From NCBI GenBank assembly GCA_009469685.1, contig SSTA01000072.1:1-11522 (forward strand): DNA of 11,522 bases, in the 5' to 3' direction. A program made the translations under genes and the position numbers. Source of the DNA: Azonexaceae bacterium (GTDB lineage: Bacteria; Pseudomonadota; Gammaproteobacteria; Burkholderiales; Rhodocyclaceae). Position 1 is the first letter of the stretch, and every line of letters starts with the position of its first letter. Under the pieces are notes generated by a model. The model ran no database searches and had not been told where the DNA came from. It saw only the letters and a program-made list of their open reading frames with translations. Shown piece by piece: positions 1 to 7,493 of the stretch.

Positions 1-198
1 CGAGAGACTGCCGCCGGGAACCGGGATGCTGACTTCCTCGACATCCTTGGGCAACCGGAAATCGTGCTGGGAGGGCAGCGGCTCGCCGCGGAAGATGAGG
101 CTTTCCTGGGTCCACCAGATCCAGGCGACGAGGCCGACGTAAGCAAGGGCCAGAAGGAAGATCCCGCGCCCCGCCAGGCTGAGCAGGCTAGCCCTCAC
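1..198 (-). CDS. Alpha/beta hydrolase, N-terminal fragment (runs off window)
   Basis: This is the first 66 codons of a gene read towards position 1. It starts at a GTG (198-196) that overlaps the last codons and the stop of spoVR by 11 bases, so it is probably translationally coupled to spoVR. Residues 1-30 give a short basic start (MRASLLSLAGRG) and one hydrophobic segment rich in Leu, Ala, Val and Trp, which suggests a single N-terminal membrane anchor. The following part (ESLIFRGEPLPSQHDFRLP, then VEEVSIPVPGGSLS) resembles the first beta strands of membrane-anchored alpha/beta-hydrolase-fold proteins. The nucleophile elbow and catalytic triad lie outside the window, so the activity cannot be assigned. 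The family call rests on this short match alone. The start is uncertain because the ribosome site is weak. Confidence 0.6.
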   Translation of the reverse strand, partial: MRASLLSLAGRGIFLLALAYVGLVAWIWWTQESLIFRGEPLPSQHDFRLPKDVEEVSIPVPGGSLS

Positions 199-1711
199 GC
201 CGCCGCTTCTCGCTCTTCTTCTCGCTGATCAGATTGACGTTGCCGCTCGGCAACTGCTCTTCCAGGCGGACGGTGAATCCCCAAAGGTAGGCCAGGTGTT
301 CGAGGACGGAATCGGTTTCCGGGCCCAGGGGGCGGCGATTGTGGAGGAAGTGGCGTAGCGTCAGCGAGCGGTCGCCGCGTAGGTCGACGTTCCACACCTG
401 GATGTTGGGGTCGCTGGCGCCCAGGTTGTATTGGTCGCCCAGGGTGCGTCGCAGGTCGCGATAGCCCTGTTCGTCGTGGATGGCGTCCACCCGCAGATTC
501 TTGCGGGTGTCGTCGTCGAGTATGGCGAAGAGGCGGAATTCGCGCATCAGCCGGGGCGAGAGGTATTGGGCGACGAAGCTCTCGTCCTTGAAGTTCTTCA
601 TGGCGAAATCGAAGGTCTCCCGCCAGTTGGAGCCGGCGATGTCCGGGAACCACTCGCGGTCTTCGTCGTCGGGGTCCTCGCAGATCCGGCGGATGTCGCG
701 CCACATGGCGAAGCCCAGGGCATAAGGGTTGATCCCCGAGTACCAGGGGCTGTTGTAGGGGGGCTGGTAGACCACGTTGGTGTGGGACTGGAGGAACTCG
801 ATCATGAAGCCGTCGGCCAGCTTGCCCTCGTCGTAGAGGGTGTTGAGCAGGGTGTAATGCCAGTAGGTGGCCCAGCCCTCGTTCATCACCTGGGTCTGGC
901 GTTGGGGATAGAAGTACTGGCCGATCTTGCGCACGATGCGCACCACTTCCCGCTGCCAGGGTTCCAGGAGAGGGGCGTTCTTTTCGACGAAGTAGAGGAG
1001 ATTCTCTTCCGGTTCCTCGGGGAAGCGGCGCTCTTCCTCCTGCATTTCGACAACCTCCTGCTTGGGCAGGGTGCGCCAGAGGTCGTTGATCTGGGCCTGG
1101 AGGTAGGTTTCCCGCTCCTTCTGGCGCAGGGTCTCCTTCTCCAGGGAGAGGCGGGGGGAACGCTTGTAGCGATCGACCCCCAGGTTCATGAGGGCATGGC
1201 AGGCGTCTACCAGCCGCTCGACGGCTTCGAAGCCGTGCCGCTCCTCGCACTGGGCGATGTAGTTCTTGGCGAAGACCAGGTAGTCGATGATGGCGTCGGC
1301 ACTGGTCCACTGCTTGAAGAGATGATTGCCCTTGAAGAAGGAGTTGTGGCCGTAGGCGGCGTGGGCGATGACCAAGGCCTGCATCGTGAGGGTGTTCTCC
1401 TCCATCAGGTAGGCGATGCAGGGGTCGGAATTGATCACGATCTCGTAGGCCAGGCCCATCTGGCCGCGCTTGTAGCGGTTTTCGGTCTCCAGGAAATGCT
1501 TGCCGAAGGACCAGTGGTGGTAATAGACCGGCATGCCGATGGAGGCGTAGGCGTCCATCATCTGCTCGGCGGTGATGATTTCCAGCTGATGGCGGTAGCA
1601 GTCGAGCTCGTAATGCTTGGCCACGCGACCGATCTCGACGTCGTAACGCTCGATGGCCTCGACGGTCCAGTCCGAGCCTTCGGCAATGGGGCGGATTTTC
1701 TTTTTGCTCAT
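188..1711 (-). CDS. spoVR: SpoVR family protein (YcgB-like)
   Basis: A 507-residue protein, close to the length of E. coli YcgB (about 510). I chose the ATG at 1711 (MSKKKIRPIAEGSDWT) over an in-frame TTG at 1735 because a GGAAGG ribosome site lies 4 bases upstream and the family begins this way. Family-typical stretches include YYHHWSFGKHF (about 63-73), YEIVINSDPCIAYLMEEN (about 89-106), AHAAYGHNSFFKGNHLF (about 116-132), NEGWATYWHYTLLNTLYDEG (about 277-296) and PPYNSPWYSGINPYALGF (about 317-334). The HxxxxH at 117-122 and Glu278 look like a possible metal site, but that is inference. SpoVR takes part in spore cortex formation in Bacillus. In non-sporulating Proteobacteria it travels with PrkA and YeaH and its biochemistry is unsettled. 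It is the third gene of that set here, 202 bases after yeaH. Likely cytoplasmic, with no signal peptide. Confidence 0.96.
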   Translation of the reverse strand: MSKKKIRPIAEGSDWTVEAIERYDVEIGRVAKHYELDCYRHQLEIITAEQMMDAYASIGMPVYYHHWSFGKHFLETENRYKRGQMGLAYEIVINSDPCIAYLMEENTLTMQALVIAHAAYGHNSFFKGNHLFKQWTSADAIIDYLVFAKNYIAQCEERHGFEAVERLVDACHALMNLGVDRYKRSPRLSLEKETLRQKERETYLQAQINDLWRTLPKQEVVEMQEEERRFPEEPEENLLYFVEKNAPLLEPWQREVVRIVRKIGQYFYPQRQTQVMNEGWATYWHYTLLNTLYDEGKLADGFMIEFLQSHTNVVYQPPYNSPWYSGINPYALGFAMWRDIRRICEDPDDEDREWFPDIAGSNWRETFDFAMKNFKDESFVAQYLSPRLMREFRLFAILDDDTRKNLRVDAIHDEQGYRDLRRTLGDQYNLGASDPNIQVWNVDLRGDRSLTLRHFLHNRRPLGPETDSVLEHLAYLWGFTVRLEEQLPSGNVNLISEKKSEKRRREG

Positions 1712-1727
1712 AGGCCTTCCGAAGGGC

Positions 1728-1741
1728 GGCCCCAAGGGGCC
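1728..1741 (-). promoter_or_regulatory. Hairpin in the spoVR leader
   Basis: GGCCCC and GGGGCC form a perfect inverted repeat about 17 bases upstream of the spoVR ATG. Just after it, the ribosome site GGAAGG sits within CCTTCGGAAGG, which can also fold on itself. The whole 202-base yeaH-spoVR gap (1712-1913) is GC-rich and shows no clear promoter or gene. The folds could tune spoVR translation relative to the upstream genes; this is seen only as base pairing. Confidence 0.3.
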
Positions 1742-1913
1742 TGACGGGGAATTCGCAAAACCTGTCGGCTGTGCAAAGGCGACCGCAGACGGCCGCCACC
1801 CAAGCAGGGGAATGCGGCAGGGGGTTCAAGGCGCGCTGCGCCAGGCCCGCCGAACGGCCTGCCCCCGCAGTGCCGGGCCGTCGCGGGGAAGGGCGAGCGA
1901 GGGCGGGGTTCTT

Positions 1914-3179
1914 TCATACCAGCCGCTTGTGGAACAGTTCCCGGAAGACGGGATAGATGTCGGTGACCTCGCCGATGCGTTGCAGGGCGAAGCGGTCGGG
2001 GTGGATTTCCTTCAGCCGCTCGTATTCGAGCCAGAGATTCTGGGGCGCCCCCTCGGTGATCTCGATGTAGGCAAAGTACTGCACGCAGGGCAGGATCGAT
2101 TCGCTGAGAATTTGCCGGCACAGGGGCGAATCGTCGTTCCAGTTGTCGCCGTCGGAAGCCTGGGCGCCGTAGATGTTCCACAGGCTCGAACTGTAGCGCT
2201 CGGAAATGACCTGCTGCATGAGCTTCAGGGCACTGGAGACGATGGTGCCGCCGGTTTCCCGGGAGTGGAAGAAATTGTCCTCGTCCACCTCTTCGGCGGC
2301 GGTGTGGTGGCGGATGAAGACCACCTCGATGTGCTCGTAATTCCGGTTCAGAAAGAGGTAGAGGAGCATGAAGAAACGCTTGGCCATCTGCTTCTTCTGC
2401 TCGTCCATGGAGCCGGAGACGTCCATCAGGCAGAACATGACCGCCTGCGTCGACGGTTGGGGGATGCGGATGCGGTTGCTGTAACGCAGATCGAAAGGGT
2501 CGATGAAGGGTATCGCCTCGCGCCGCGCCTTGAGGCAGGCGATCTCGCGTTCGATGCGCTCGATTTCGGGATCGCCGGGGCAATCCCGCTTGAGCCGGTC
2601 CAGCTCTTCCTGCAATTCCCGCAGGCGCGCGCCATAAGGTCCCCCCACCGCCACCCGCCGCCCGGCGGCGCCGCGCATGGTGCGCACCAGATTGATGTTG
2701 GTCGGCACTCCGGTTTGCGTGTAGCCGGCCCGCACCCGCTTGTATTCGTCCACCTGGGCGAGCTGGCGTTTGACCAGATTGGGCAAAGCCAGCTCGTCGA
2801 AGAAGATGTCGAGAAATTCGTCGCGGGTCAGGGTAAAGACGAAATCGTCCATCCCCTCCCCTTGGTCGCTGGCCTTGCCTTTTCCTTGCCCGCCGCCCCC
2901 CAGGGGGCGCTCGACCTCGTCGCCGGTGTTGAAGCGGTCGTTGCCGGGATGGACCATGTCCCGTCGCCCTCCCCGGCCGTGGCGAAAATTCGGTTCGGAA
3001 ATATCCTTGCCCGGAATGCCGATCTTCTCACCGTTGTCGAGGTCGCGAATGCCCCGCTTGGCAATGGCGTCGGCCACCGCCTTGCGGATCTGACCCTTGA
3101 AACGCTGGATGAACCGTCCCCGGTTGATCGAACTCTTGTTCTTGCTGTCCTGCCGCCGGTCGACGATGCGTACCGTCAT
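1914..3179 (-). CDS. yeaH: YeaH/YhbH family protein with VWA-type domain
   Basis: A 421-residue protein (E. coli YeaH is about 427), starting at an ATG preceded by GGGAGGT 8 bases upstream. The basic N-terminus (VDRRQDSKNKSSINRGRFI) and the glycine-rich stretch around 68-110 are typical of the DUF444 family. A charged helix at about 184-222 (repeated Glu, Leu, Arg) may form a coiled coil. The C-terminal half is a von Willebrand A-like domain with the metal-ion-dependent adhesion motif D253-V-S255-G-S257 in CLMDVSGSMDEQ. It continues through ETGGTIVSSALKLM (308-321), where T312 is a candidate third metal ligand. The protein is the usual partner of PrkA/YeaG and is presumed to be a cytoplasmic adaptor in stationary-phase or nitrogen stress. 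It lies 49 bases after prkA on the same strand, so the two are probably co-transcribed. No molecular activity is assigned. Confidence 0.96.
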   Translation of the reverse strand: MTVRIVDRRQDSKNKSSINRGRFIQRFKGQIRKAVADAIAKRGIRDLDNGEKIGIPGKDISEPNFRHGRGGRRDMVHPGNDRFNTGDEVERPLGGGGQGKGKASDQGEGMDDFVFTLTRDEFLDIFFDELALPNLVKRQLAQVDEYKRVRAGYTQTGVPTNINLVRTMRGAAGRRVAVGGPYGARLRELQEELDRLKRDCPGDPEIERIEREIACLKARREAIPFIDPFDLRYSNRIRIPQPSTQAVMFCLMDVSGSMDEQKKQMAKRFFMLLYLFLNRNYEHIEVVFIRHHTAAEEVDEDNFFHSRETGGTIVSSALKLMQQVISERYSSSLWNIYGAQASDGDNWNDDSPLCRQILSESILPCVQYFAYIEITEGAPQNLWLEYERLKEIHPDRFALQRIGEVTDIYPVFRELFHKRLV

Positions 3180-3200
3180 TTCAGGGGACCTCCCAATTGG

Positions 3201-3221
3201 GGGGCGGGTCTGCCCCGCCCC
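3201..3221 (-). promoter_or_regulatory. GC hairpin between prkA and yeaH
   Basis: GGGGCGGG (3201-3208) and CCCGCCCC (3214-3221) form an 8-bp perfect stem with a 5-base loop in the 49-base gap. No T-tract follows on either strand, so it is not a typical terminator. It lies just upstream of the yeaH ribosome site (GGGAGGT), and its C-rich arm could pair with that site. A role in mRNA processing, stability or setting the prkA:yeaH ratio is plausible but unproven. Confidence 0.5.
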
Positions 3222-3228
3222 GGCCGCA

Positions 3229-5151
3229 TCACGAAGACTTCCGCACCCGCAGGTACCACTCGCAGAGCAGGCGGACCTGCTTTTCGGTATAGCCCTTGGA
3301 AATCATGCGATTGACGAAGTCCTGGTGCTTCTTCTGTTCGTCGGCGCTGGCCTTGGTGTTGAAGGAGATCACCGGCAGGAGTTCCTCGGTGTTGGAGAAC
3401 ATCTTCTTCTCGATGACCGCGCGGAGCTTCTCGTAGCTGGTCCAGGAGGGGTTCTTGCCGTCGTGCTTGGCCCGGGCGCGTAGCACGAAATTGACCACCT
3501 CGTTGCGGAAGTCCTTGGGATTGCTGATTCCCGCCGGCTTCTCGATCTTCTCCAGTTCGTCGTTCAATGCTCCCCTGTCGAGTATTTCACCGGTATTGGG
3601 GTCGCGGAACTCCTGATCCTGGATCCAGAAGTCGGCGTAGGTGACGTAACGGTCGAAGATGTTCTGGCCGTACTCGGAATAACTTTCGAGGTAGGCGGTC
3701 TGGATTTCCTTGCCGATGAATTCGGCGTACCGCGGAGACAAGTATTCCTTCAGGAAGCGCAGGTAGCGCTCCTCGATTTCGGGGGGGTACTGTTCCTGCT
3801 CGATCTGCTGCTCGAGGACGTACATGAGGTGCACCGGGTTGGCGGCCACCTCCCGGTGATCGAAGTTGAATACCTTGGAGAGAATCTTGAAGGCGAAGCG
3901 GGTAGACAGGCCGGTCATGCCCTCGTCGACCCCGGCATAGTCCCGGTATTCCTGGTAGCTCTTGGCCTTGGGGTCGGTGTCTTTGAGGTTTTCCCCGTCG
4001 TACACCCGCATCTTGCTGTAGATGCTGGAATTCTCCGGCTCCTTGAGGCGCGAGAGGGAAGCGAACTGGGCCATCATGCGCAGGGTGTCGGGGGCACAGG
4101 GGGCTTGGGAGAGCGAGGAGTTGACCAGCAGTTTCTCGTAGATGTGGATTTCGTCCGAGACGCGCAGGCAATAGGGGACCTTGACGATATAGATGCGGTC
4201 GAGGAACGCCTCGTTGTTGCGGTTGTTCTTGAAGGCCAGCCACTCGGCCTCGTTGGAGTGGGCGAGCACCAGGCCGTCGAAGGGGATGGCGCCGAAACCC
4301 TCGGTGCCTTTGTAGTTCTGTTCCTGAGTGGCGGTCAGCAACGGATGCAGCACCTTGATCGGCGCCTTGAACATCTCGACGAACTCCAGGATGCCCCGGT
4401 TGGCGAGGCACAGGCCGCCGGAGTAGGAATAGGCGTCGGGGTCGTTCTGGGAATACGTCTCCAGTTTCCGGATGTCGATCTTGCCTACCAGGCTGGAGAT
4501 GTCCTGATTGTTCTCGTCGCCCGGCTCGGTCTTGGAAACGGCAATTTGGGAGAGTACCGAGGGCCGAATCTTGACCACCCGGAACTTGGTGATGTCGCCG
4601 CCGAACTCCTGCAACCGTTTCACGGCCCAGGGGCTCATGATGGTTCCCAGATAGCGCCGCGGAATTCCGTAATCCTCTTCCAGGATGGGGCCGTCTTCAT
4701 TGACGTTGAAGAGGCCCAGGGGCGATTCGTGCACCGGCGAGCCCTTGATCGCGTAGAAGGGCACCTTCTCGATCAGGTACTTCAGACGTTCGGCGAGCGA
4801 GGACTTGCCTCCGCCGACCGGACCCAGGAGGTAGAGGATCTGCTTCTTTTCCTCCAGGCCCTGCGCCGCGTGGCGGAAGTAGGAGACGATGTTCTCGATC
4901 ACCTCCTCCATGCCGTAGAACTCCTCGAAGGCCGGGTAAAGCTTCATCATCTTGTTGGCGAAGATGCGCGAGAGCCGGGGTTCCAGCCGGGTATCGAGAA
5001 GTTGCGGCTCGCCGATGGCGATCAGCATGCGCTCGGCGACGCTGGCGTAGGCGGTAGGGTCGCTCTTGCAGAGGTCCAGGTATTCCTGGACCGACATCTC
5101 CTCCTCTTGTGAGGCTTCGTAGCGGCTCTGATAGCGGGCGAAGATCGACAT
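3229..5151 (-). CDS. prkA: PrkA/YeaG family AAA+ serine protein kinase
   Basis: A 640-residue protein (E. coli YeaG is about 644). I chose the ATG at 5151 (MSIFARYQSRYE) because AGGAAGGAG lies 6 bases upstream; an in-frame extension to 5211 adds 20 unlike residues without such a site. Residues about 15-380 form the PrkA AAA+ domain with Walker A GPVGGGKSS (110-118). Other conserved parts are KGSPVHESPLGLFN (136-149), GIPRRYLGTIMSPWAVKRL (162-180), the EFVEMFKAPIKVLHPLLTATQE block (256-277) and AHSNEAEWLAFKNNRNNEAF (297-316). The rest is the PrkA C-terminal domain. The family is described as a serine kinase in E. coli, where YeaG affects survival of nitrogen starvation; Bacillus PrkA has also been reported to act as an ATP-dependent protease, so the activity here is open. 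It heads the prkA-yeaH-spoVR set, 108 bases after the arginase-OAT gene. Confidence 0.97.
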   Translation of the reverse strand: MSIFARYQSRYEASQEEEMSVQEYLDLCKSDPTAYASVAERMLIAIGEPQLLDTRLEPRLSRIFANKMMKLYPAFEEFYGMEEVIENIVSYFRHAAQGLEEKKQILYLLGPVGGGKSSLAERLKYLIEKVPFYAIKGSPVHESPLGLFNVNEDGPILEEDYGIPRRYLGTIMSPWAVKRLQEFGGDITKFRVVKIRPSVLSQIAVSKTEPGDENNQDISSLVGKIDIRKLETYSQNDPDAYSYSGGLCLANRGILEFVEMFKAPIKVLHPLLTATQEQNYKGTEGFGAIPFDGLVLAHSNEAEWLAFKNNRNNEAFLDRIYIVKVPYCLRVSDEIHIYEKLLVNSSLSQAPCAPDTLRMMAQFASLSRLKEPENSSIYSKMRVYDGENLKDTDPKAKSYQEYRDYAGVDEGMTGLSTRFAFKILSKVFNFDHREVAANPVHLMYVLEQQIEQEQYPPEIEERYLRFLKEYLSPRYAEFIGKEIQTAYLESYSEYGQNIFDRYVTYADFWIQDQEFRDPNTGEILDRGALNDELEKIEKPAGISNPKDFRNEVVNFVLRARAKHDGKNPSWTSYEKLRAVIEKKMFSNTEELLPVISFNTKASADEQKKHQDFVNRMISKGYTEKQVRLLCEWYLRVRKSS

Positions 5152-5223
5152 GGCTGACTCCTTCCTGGTTTGTACTATCGGCTCTCGCCGTCTCCGGATT
5201 GGAATGCGCATTCGTACAACGGT

Positions 5224-5243
5224 TCAACCGGATTGCCGGTTGA
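5224..5243 (-). promoter_or_regulatory. Inverted repeat upstream of prkA; weak sigma-54-like overlap
   Basis: TCAACCGG, a 4-base loop (ATTG) and CCGGTTGA form an 8-bp perfect stem. It begins 19 bases after the arginase-OAT stop and lies about 75 bases before the prkA ATG. No T-run follows on either strand, so it is a weak terminator candidate at best. Read on the minus strand, CGGCAA-TCCGG-TTGA partly matches the -24/-12 layout of sigma-54 promoters: the GG is present, but GA replaces the expected GC. It may be a processing hairpin, an operator or a degenerate promoter. Confidence 0.35.
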
Positions 5244-5259
5244 TGCGGGCGGTTACACT

Positions 5260-7341
5260 CTACGCCGCCCGCGGTTCCCTACCCTGCAAATCCTTCACGG
5301 TCTCGGCGATCCGGTCAAGCCCCCAGGCCAGTTCTGCCGGGGTAATCGTCAAGGGTGGAGCGAGCCGCAACACCGTGCCGTGGGTATCCTTGCTGAGCAC
5401 TCCCCGGGTCAGCAAGGCCTCGGCCAGGCGGCGCGCGTCCAATCGGGCAGGATCGAGTTCAATGCCCGCAAAGAGGCCGCGTCCGCGGACAGCTTTGATG
5501 GCCGGGCAGTCTGCCGCCATGGCTTGCAGGCGCTTCATCAGGAAGTCTCCCAGCGCAGCGGAACGCGCGATCAGATCCTCCTCCACCAGCACGTCCAGCG
5601 CCGCCAGGGCTACTGCTGCGGCGAGAGGATTGCCGCCGAACGTGGAACCGTGGTCGCCCGGATGGAAGACGCCCATCACCCCATCGTCGGCAAGGAAGGC
5701 CGAAACGGGGAGCAGGCCGCCGCCCAGGGCTTTGCCCAGAATGATCCCGTCGGGCCGGACCCCTTCGTGCTCGCAGGCCAACAGCCGCCCGGTGCGACCG
5801 AGTCCGGTCTGGACCTCGTCGGCGATGAGCAGCACGTTGTGGCGCCGGCATAGGGCGGCGCAGGCGGCGAGAAATCCCGGCGGCGGGAGAACGATGCCTC
5901 CCTCCCCCTGGATCGGTTCCACCAGGAAGGCAGCCGTATTCGGCGTGATTGCAGCGGCAAGCGCCCCTGGATCGCCATAGGGGATGCGCCGCAATCCGGG
6001 CGGGAACGGACCGAAGCCTCGCCGATACTGGGCTTCCGACGACATGCCGACGATGGTGATGGTGCGACCGTGGAAATTGCCGTCGCAGGCAATGATCTCG
6101 GCTTTTCCTTCCGGGACGCCCTTGACGGTATGAGCCCATTTGCGGGCGGCCTTGAGGGCCGTTTCGACGGCCTCGGCCCCGGTGTTCATGGGCAGCGCCC
6201 GGGCATAGCCGGTGAGCAAGGTGAGGCGACGCAGGAAGCGCGGCAGGCGGTCGTTGAAATAGGCCCGCGAGGTCACCGCAAGCCGCCCGGCCTGCTCGGT
6301 CAGCGCAGCCAGTAGCCGGGGATGTCCGTGGCCGAAGCTGGTGGCGGAATAGGCGGACATGAAATCCAGATAGCGCTGACCATCCACGTCGAACAGCCAG
6401 CTCCCTTCGCCCCGCGCCAGCACCACCGGCAGGGGGGCATAGTTGCGGGCGCCGAAACCCTCCTCCCAGCGGCGCAGGGTGGCGGCGTCGGGCCGCGATA
6501 CCGCGTCCGCCAGGGCGAGGACCAGTCGGGCGGTGATACCCCCCGGATCCCGTTCCGGGTCGAACTCGACGATTTCGAAGCCGACGCAGTTGCGCTCCCG
6601 CAGAACGCTTTGCAGTGCGGCAAGCAAATCGGCGGCGGCGATACCGTCGGCGACGGGGGTTGCCACGCCGGGCGCATCCTGGGGATCGACGGCGTCGAGG
6701 TCGAGGCTGATTCCCCAAGGGCCGGCGCCGATCTGGCGCCGGGCTTCGGCAAAGACCGAAGCGAAGCCGCGGCGTCCGACTTCGGCCATGTCGTAAGTGC
6801 GGACTCCTAGGCGCGCCAGCCGCTCGGCTTCGGCCGGCTCGAAACTGCGGGCGCCGATGACCGCCACCCGGGCAGGGTCGAGGCAGGGACCGGGAACCGT
6901 GGCAAGGGGAGACTCGCCCTCGCCAAGGAGTGCGGCGAGCGGCATGCCGTGAGCGTTGCCGCTGGGGCTGCTCGCCGGGGTATGGGCGTCAAGGTGGGCA
7001 TCGATCCAGATGAGTCCCGGCGCGTCGCCCAGGGCGCGGCCTATGCCCTTCCAGGTCGCGGCAGCAAGGGAATGGTCACCCCCGATTACCAGGGGCCGGT
7101 CGGCCCCCGTGACGACGGCGGCGCAGCAGTCGGCCAGCCTGGCGAGGACTGCGCCCAGGTCGTCAGCTTCGGTCAGGGGTAAGTCGCCCCAATGGGCTTC
7201 GAGGCCGTTGTCCCGCAGACGGGCGGAAAAACCGGCGCGCTCCAGGCAGGTCACTTCGCCCAGGTGGGGGGCGGGAGCCCCCAGAAAACTGCCGGCCCCG
7301 ATGCAGTGCACCGTGGGGTTCAGGGAGATCAGTCTGCGCAT
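5260..7341 (-). CDS. Bifunctional arginase / ornithine aminotransferase fusion
   Basis: One uninterrupted 693-residue reading frame, starting at an ATG with GAGGAGG 7 bases upstream. Residues 1-285 are a full arginase, with Mn ligands in GGDH (His90), DAHLD (Asp114, His116, Asp118) and SLDLDAVDP (Asp214, Asp216). It also has SGNAHGMPL (128-135, with a His141-equivalent) and EIVEFDP (Glu259). Residues about 297-690 are a full class-III PLP ornithine-delta-aminotransferase. PLP residues are Asp508 in ADEVQTG and the Schiff-base Lys537 in ILGKALGGG. The residues that set ornithine specificity in human OAT (Tyr55, Tyr85, Arg180, Glu235, Arg413) align with Tyr301, Tyr331, Arg426, Glu480 and Arg659, which favours OAT over acetylornithine or GABA transaminase. 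Predicted reactions are arginine to ornithine + urea, then ornithine + 2-oxoglutarate to glutamate semialdehyde + glutamate. The linker is only about 12 residues. Both halves look intact. Likely cytoplasmic. A symporter gene lies 152 bases upstream. Confidence 0.93.
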   Translation of the reverse strand: MRRLISLNPTVHCIGAGSFLGAPAPHLGEVTCLERAGFSARLRDNGLEAHWGDLPLTEADDLGAVLARLADCCAAVVTGADRPLVIGGDHSLAAATWKGIGRALGDAPGLIWIDAHLDAHTPASSPSGNAHGMPLAALLGEGESPLATVPGPCLDPARVAVIGARSFEPAEAERLARLGVRTYDMAEVGRRGFASVFAEARRQIGAGPWGISLDLDAVDPQDAPGVATPVADGIAAADLLAALQSVLRERNCVGFEIVEFDPERDPGGITARLVLALADAVSRPDAATLRRWEEGFGARNYAPLPVVLARGEGSWLFDVDGQRYLDFMSAYSATSFGHGHPRLLAALTEQAGRLAVTSRAYFNDRLPRFLRRLTLLTGYARALPMNTGAEAVETALKAARKWAHTVKGVPEGKAEIIACDGNFHGRTITIVGMSSEAQYRRGFGPFPPGLRRIPYGDPGALAAAITPNTAAFLVEPIQGEGGIVLPPPGFLAACAALCRRHNVLLIADEVQTGLGRTGRLLACEHEGVRPDGIILGKALGGGLLPVSAFLADDGVMGVFHPGDHGSTFGGNPLAAAVALAALDVLVEEDLIARSAALGDFLMKRLQAMAADCPAIKAVRGRGLFAGIELDPARLDARRLAEALLTRGVLSKDTHGTVLRLAPPLTITPAELAWGLDRIAETVKDLQGREPRAA

Positions 7342-7368
7342 GGGGCGCCTCCTCTCCGGTGGGGGGTC

Positions 7369-7374
7369 CTTATA
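7369..7374 (-). promoter_or_regulatory. Candidate -10 box for the arginase-OAT gene
   Basis: TATAAG on the minus strand matches the sigma-70 -10 consensus at 5 of 6 positions. It sits in an AT-rich island (about 7370-7407) in otherwise GC-rich DNA, about 28 bases before the ATG. No good TTGACA is found 16-18 bases upstream, so an activator may be needed or the match may be chance. A 5-bp dyad, GACCG-N6-CGGTC (7409-7424), lies just upstream and could be an operator or a small hairpin after the symporter gene. No ArgR-box-like palindrome was seen. Confidence 0.3.
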
Positions 7375-7493
7375 ACTTTAGGTGTAGATTCCCCATTTAG
7401 TTTCTCAGGACCGGCCGGACGGTCGAATTCCCGGTGCAGACGGCATCCGCGAGTATTGCTACCCGCCGCAGACAGGCCGGGGATCGCCGACCG

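Noticed and set aside
431..1744. Long plus-strand frame (437 codons) opposite spoVR
   Set aside because: It is Val/Gly/Leu-rich antisense reading of a gene with clear SpoVR motifs; high GC makes such frames common.
1830..1842. Small stem GGCGC-GCT-GCGCC in the yeaH-spoVR gap as a terminator
   Set aside because: Only 5 bp, 3-base loop and no T-tract on the minus strand.
1653..3314. Plus-strand frame of 553 codons across the yeaH region
   Set aside because: It lies opposite yeaH, has no recognisable domain, and crosses the yeaH-spoVR and prkA-yeaH gaps as well.
7375..7410. AT-rich patch before the arginase-OAT gene as an ArgR box or riboswitch
   Set aside because: No palindrome of the ArgR type and no conserved riboswitch core could be recognised.
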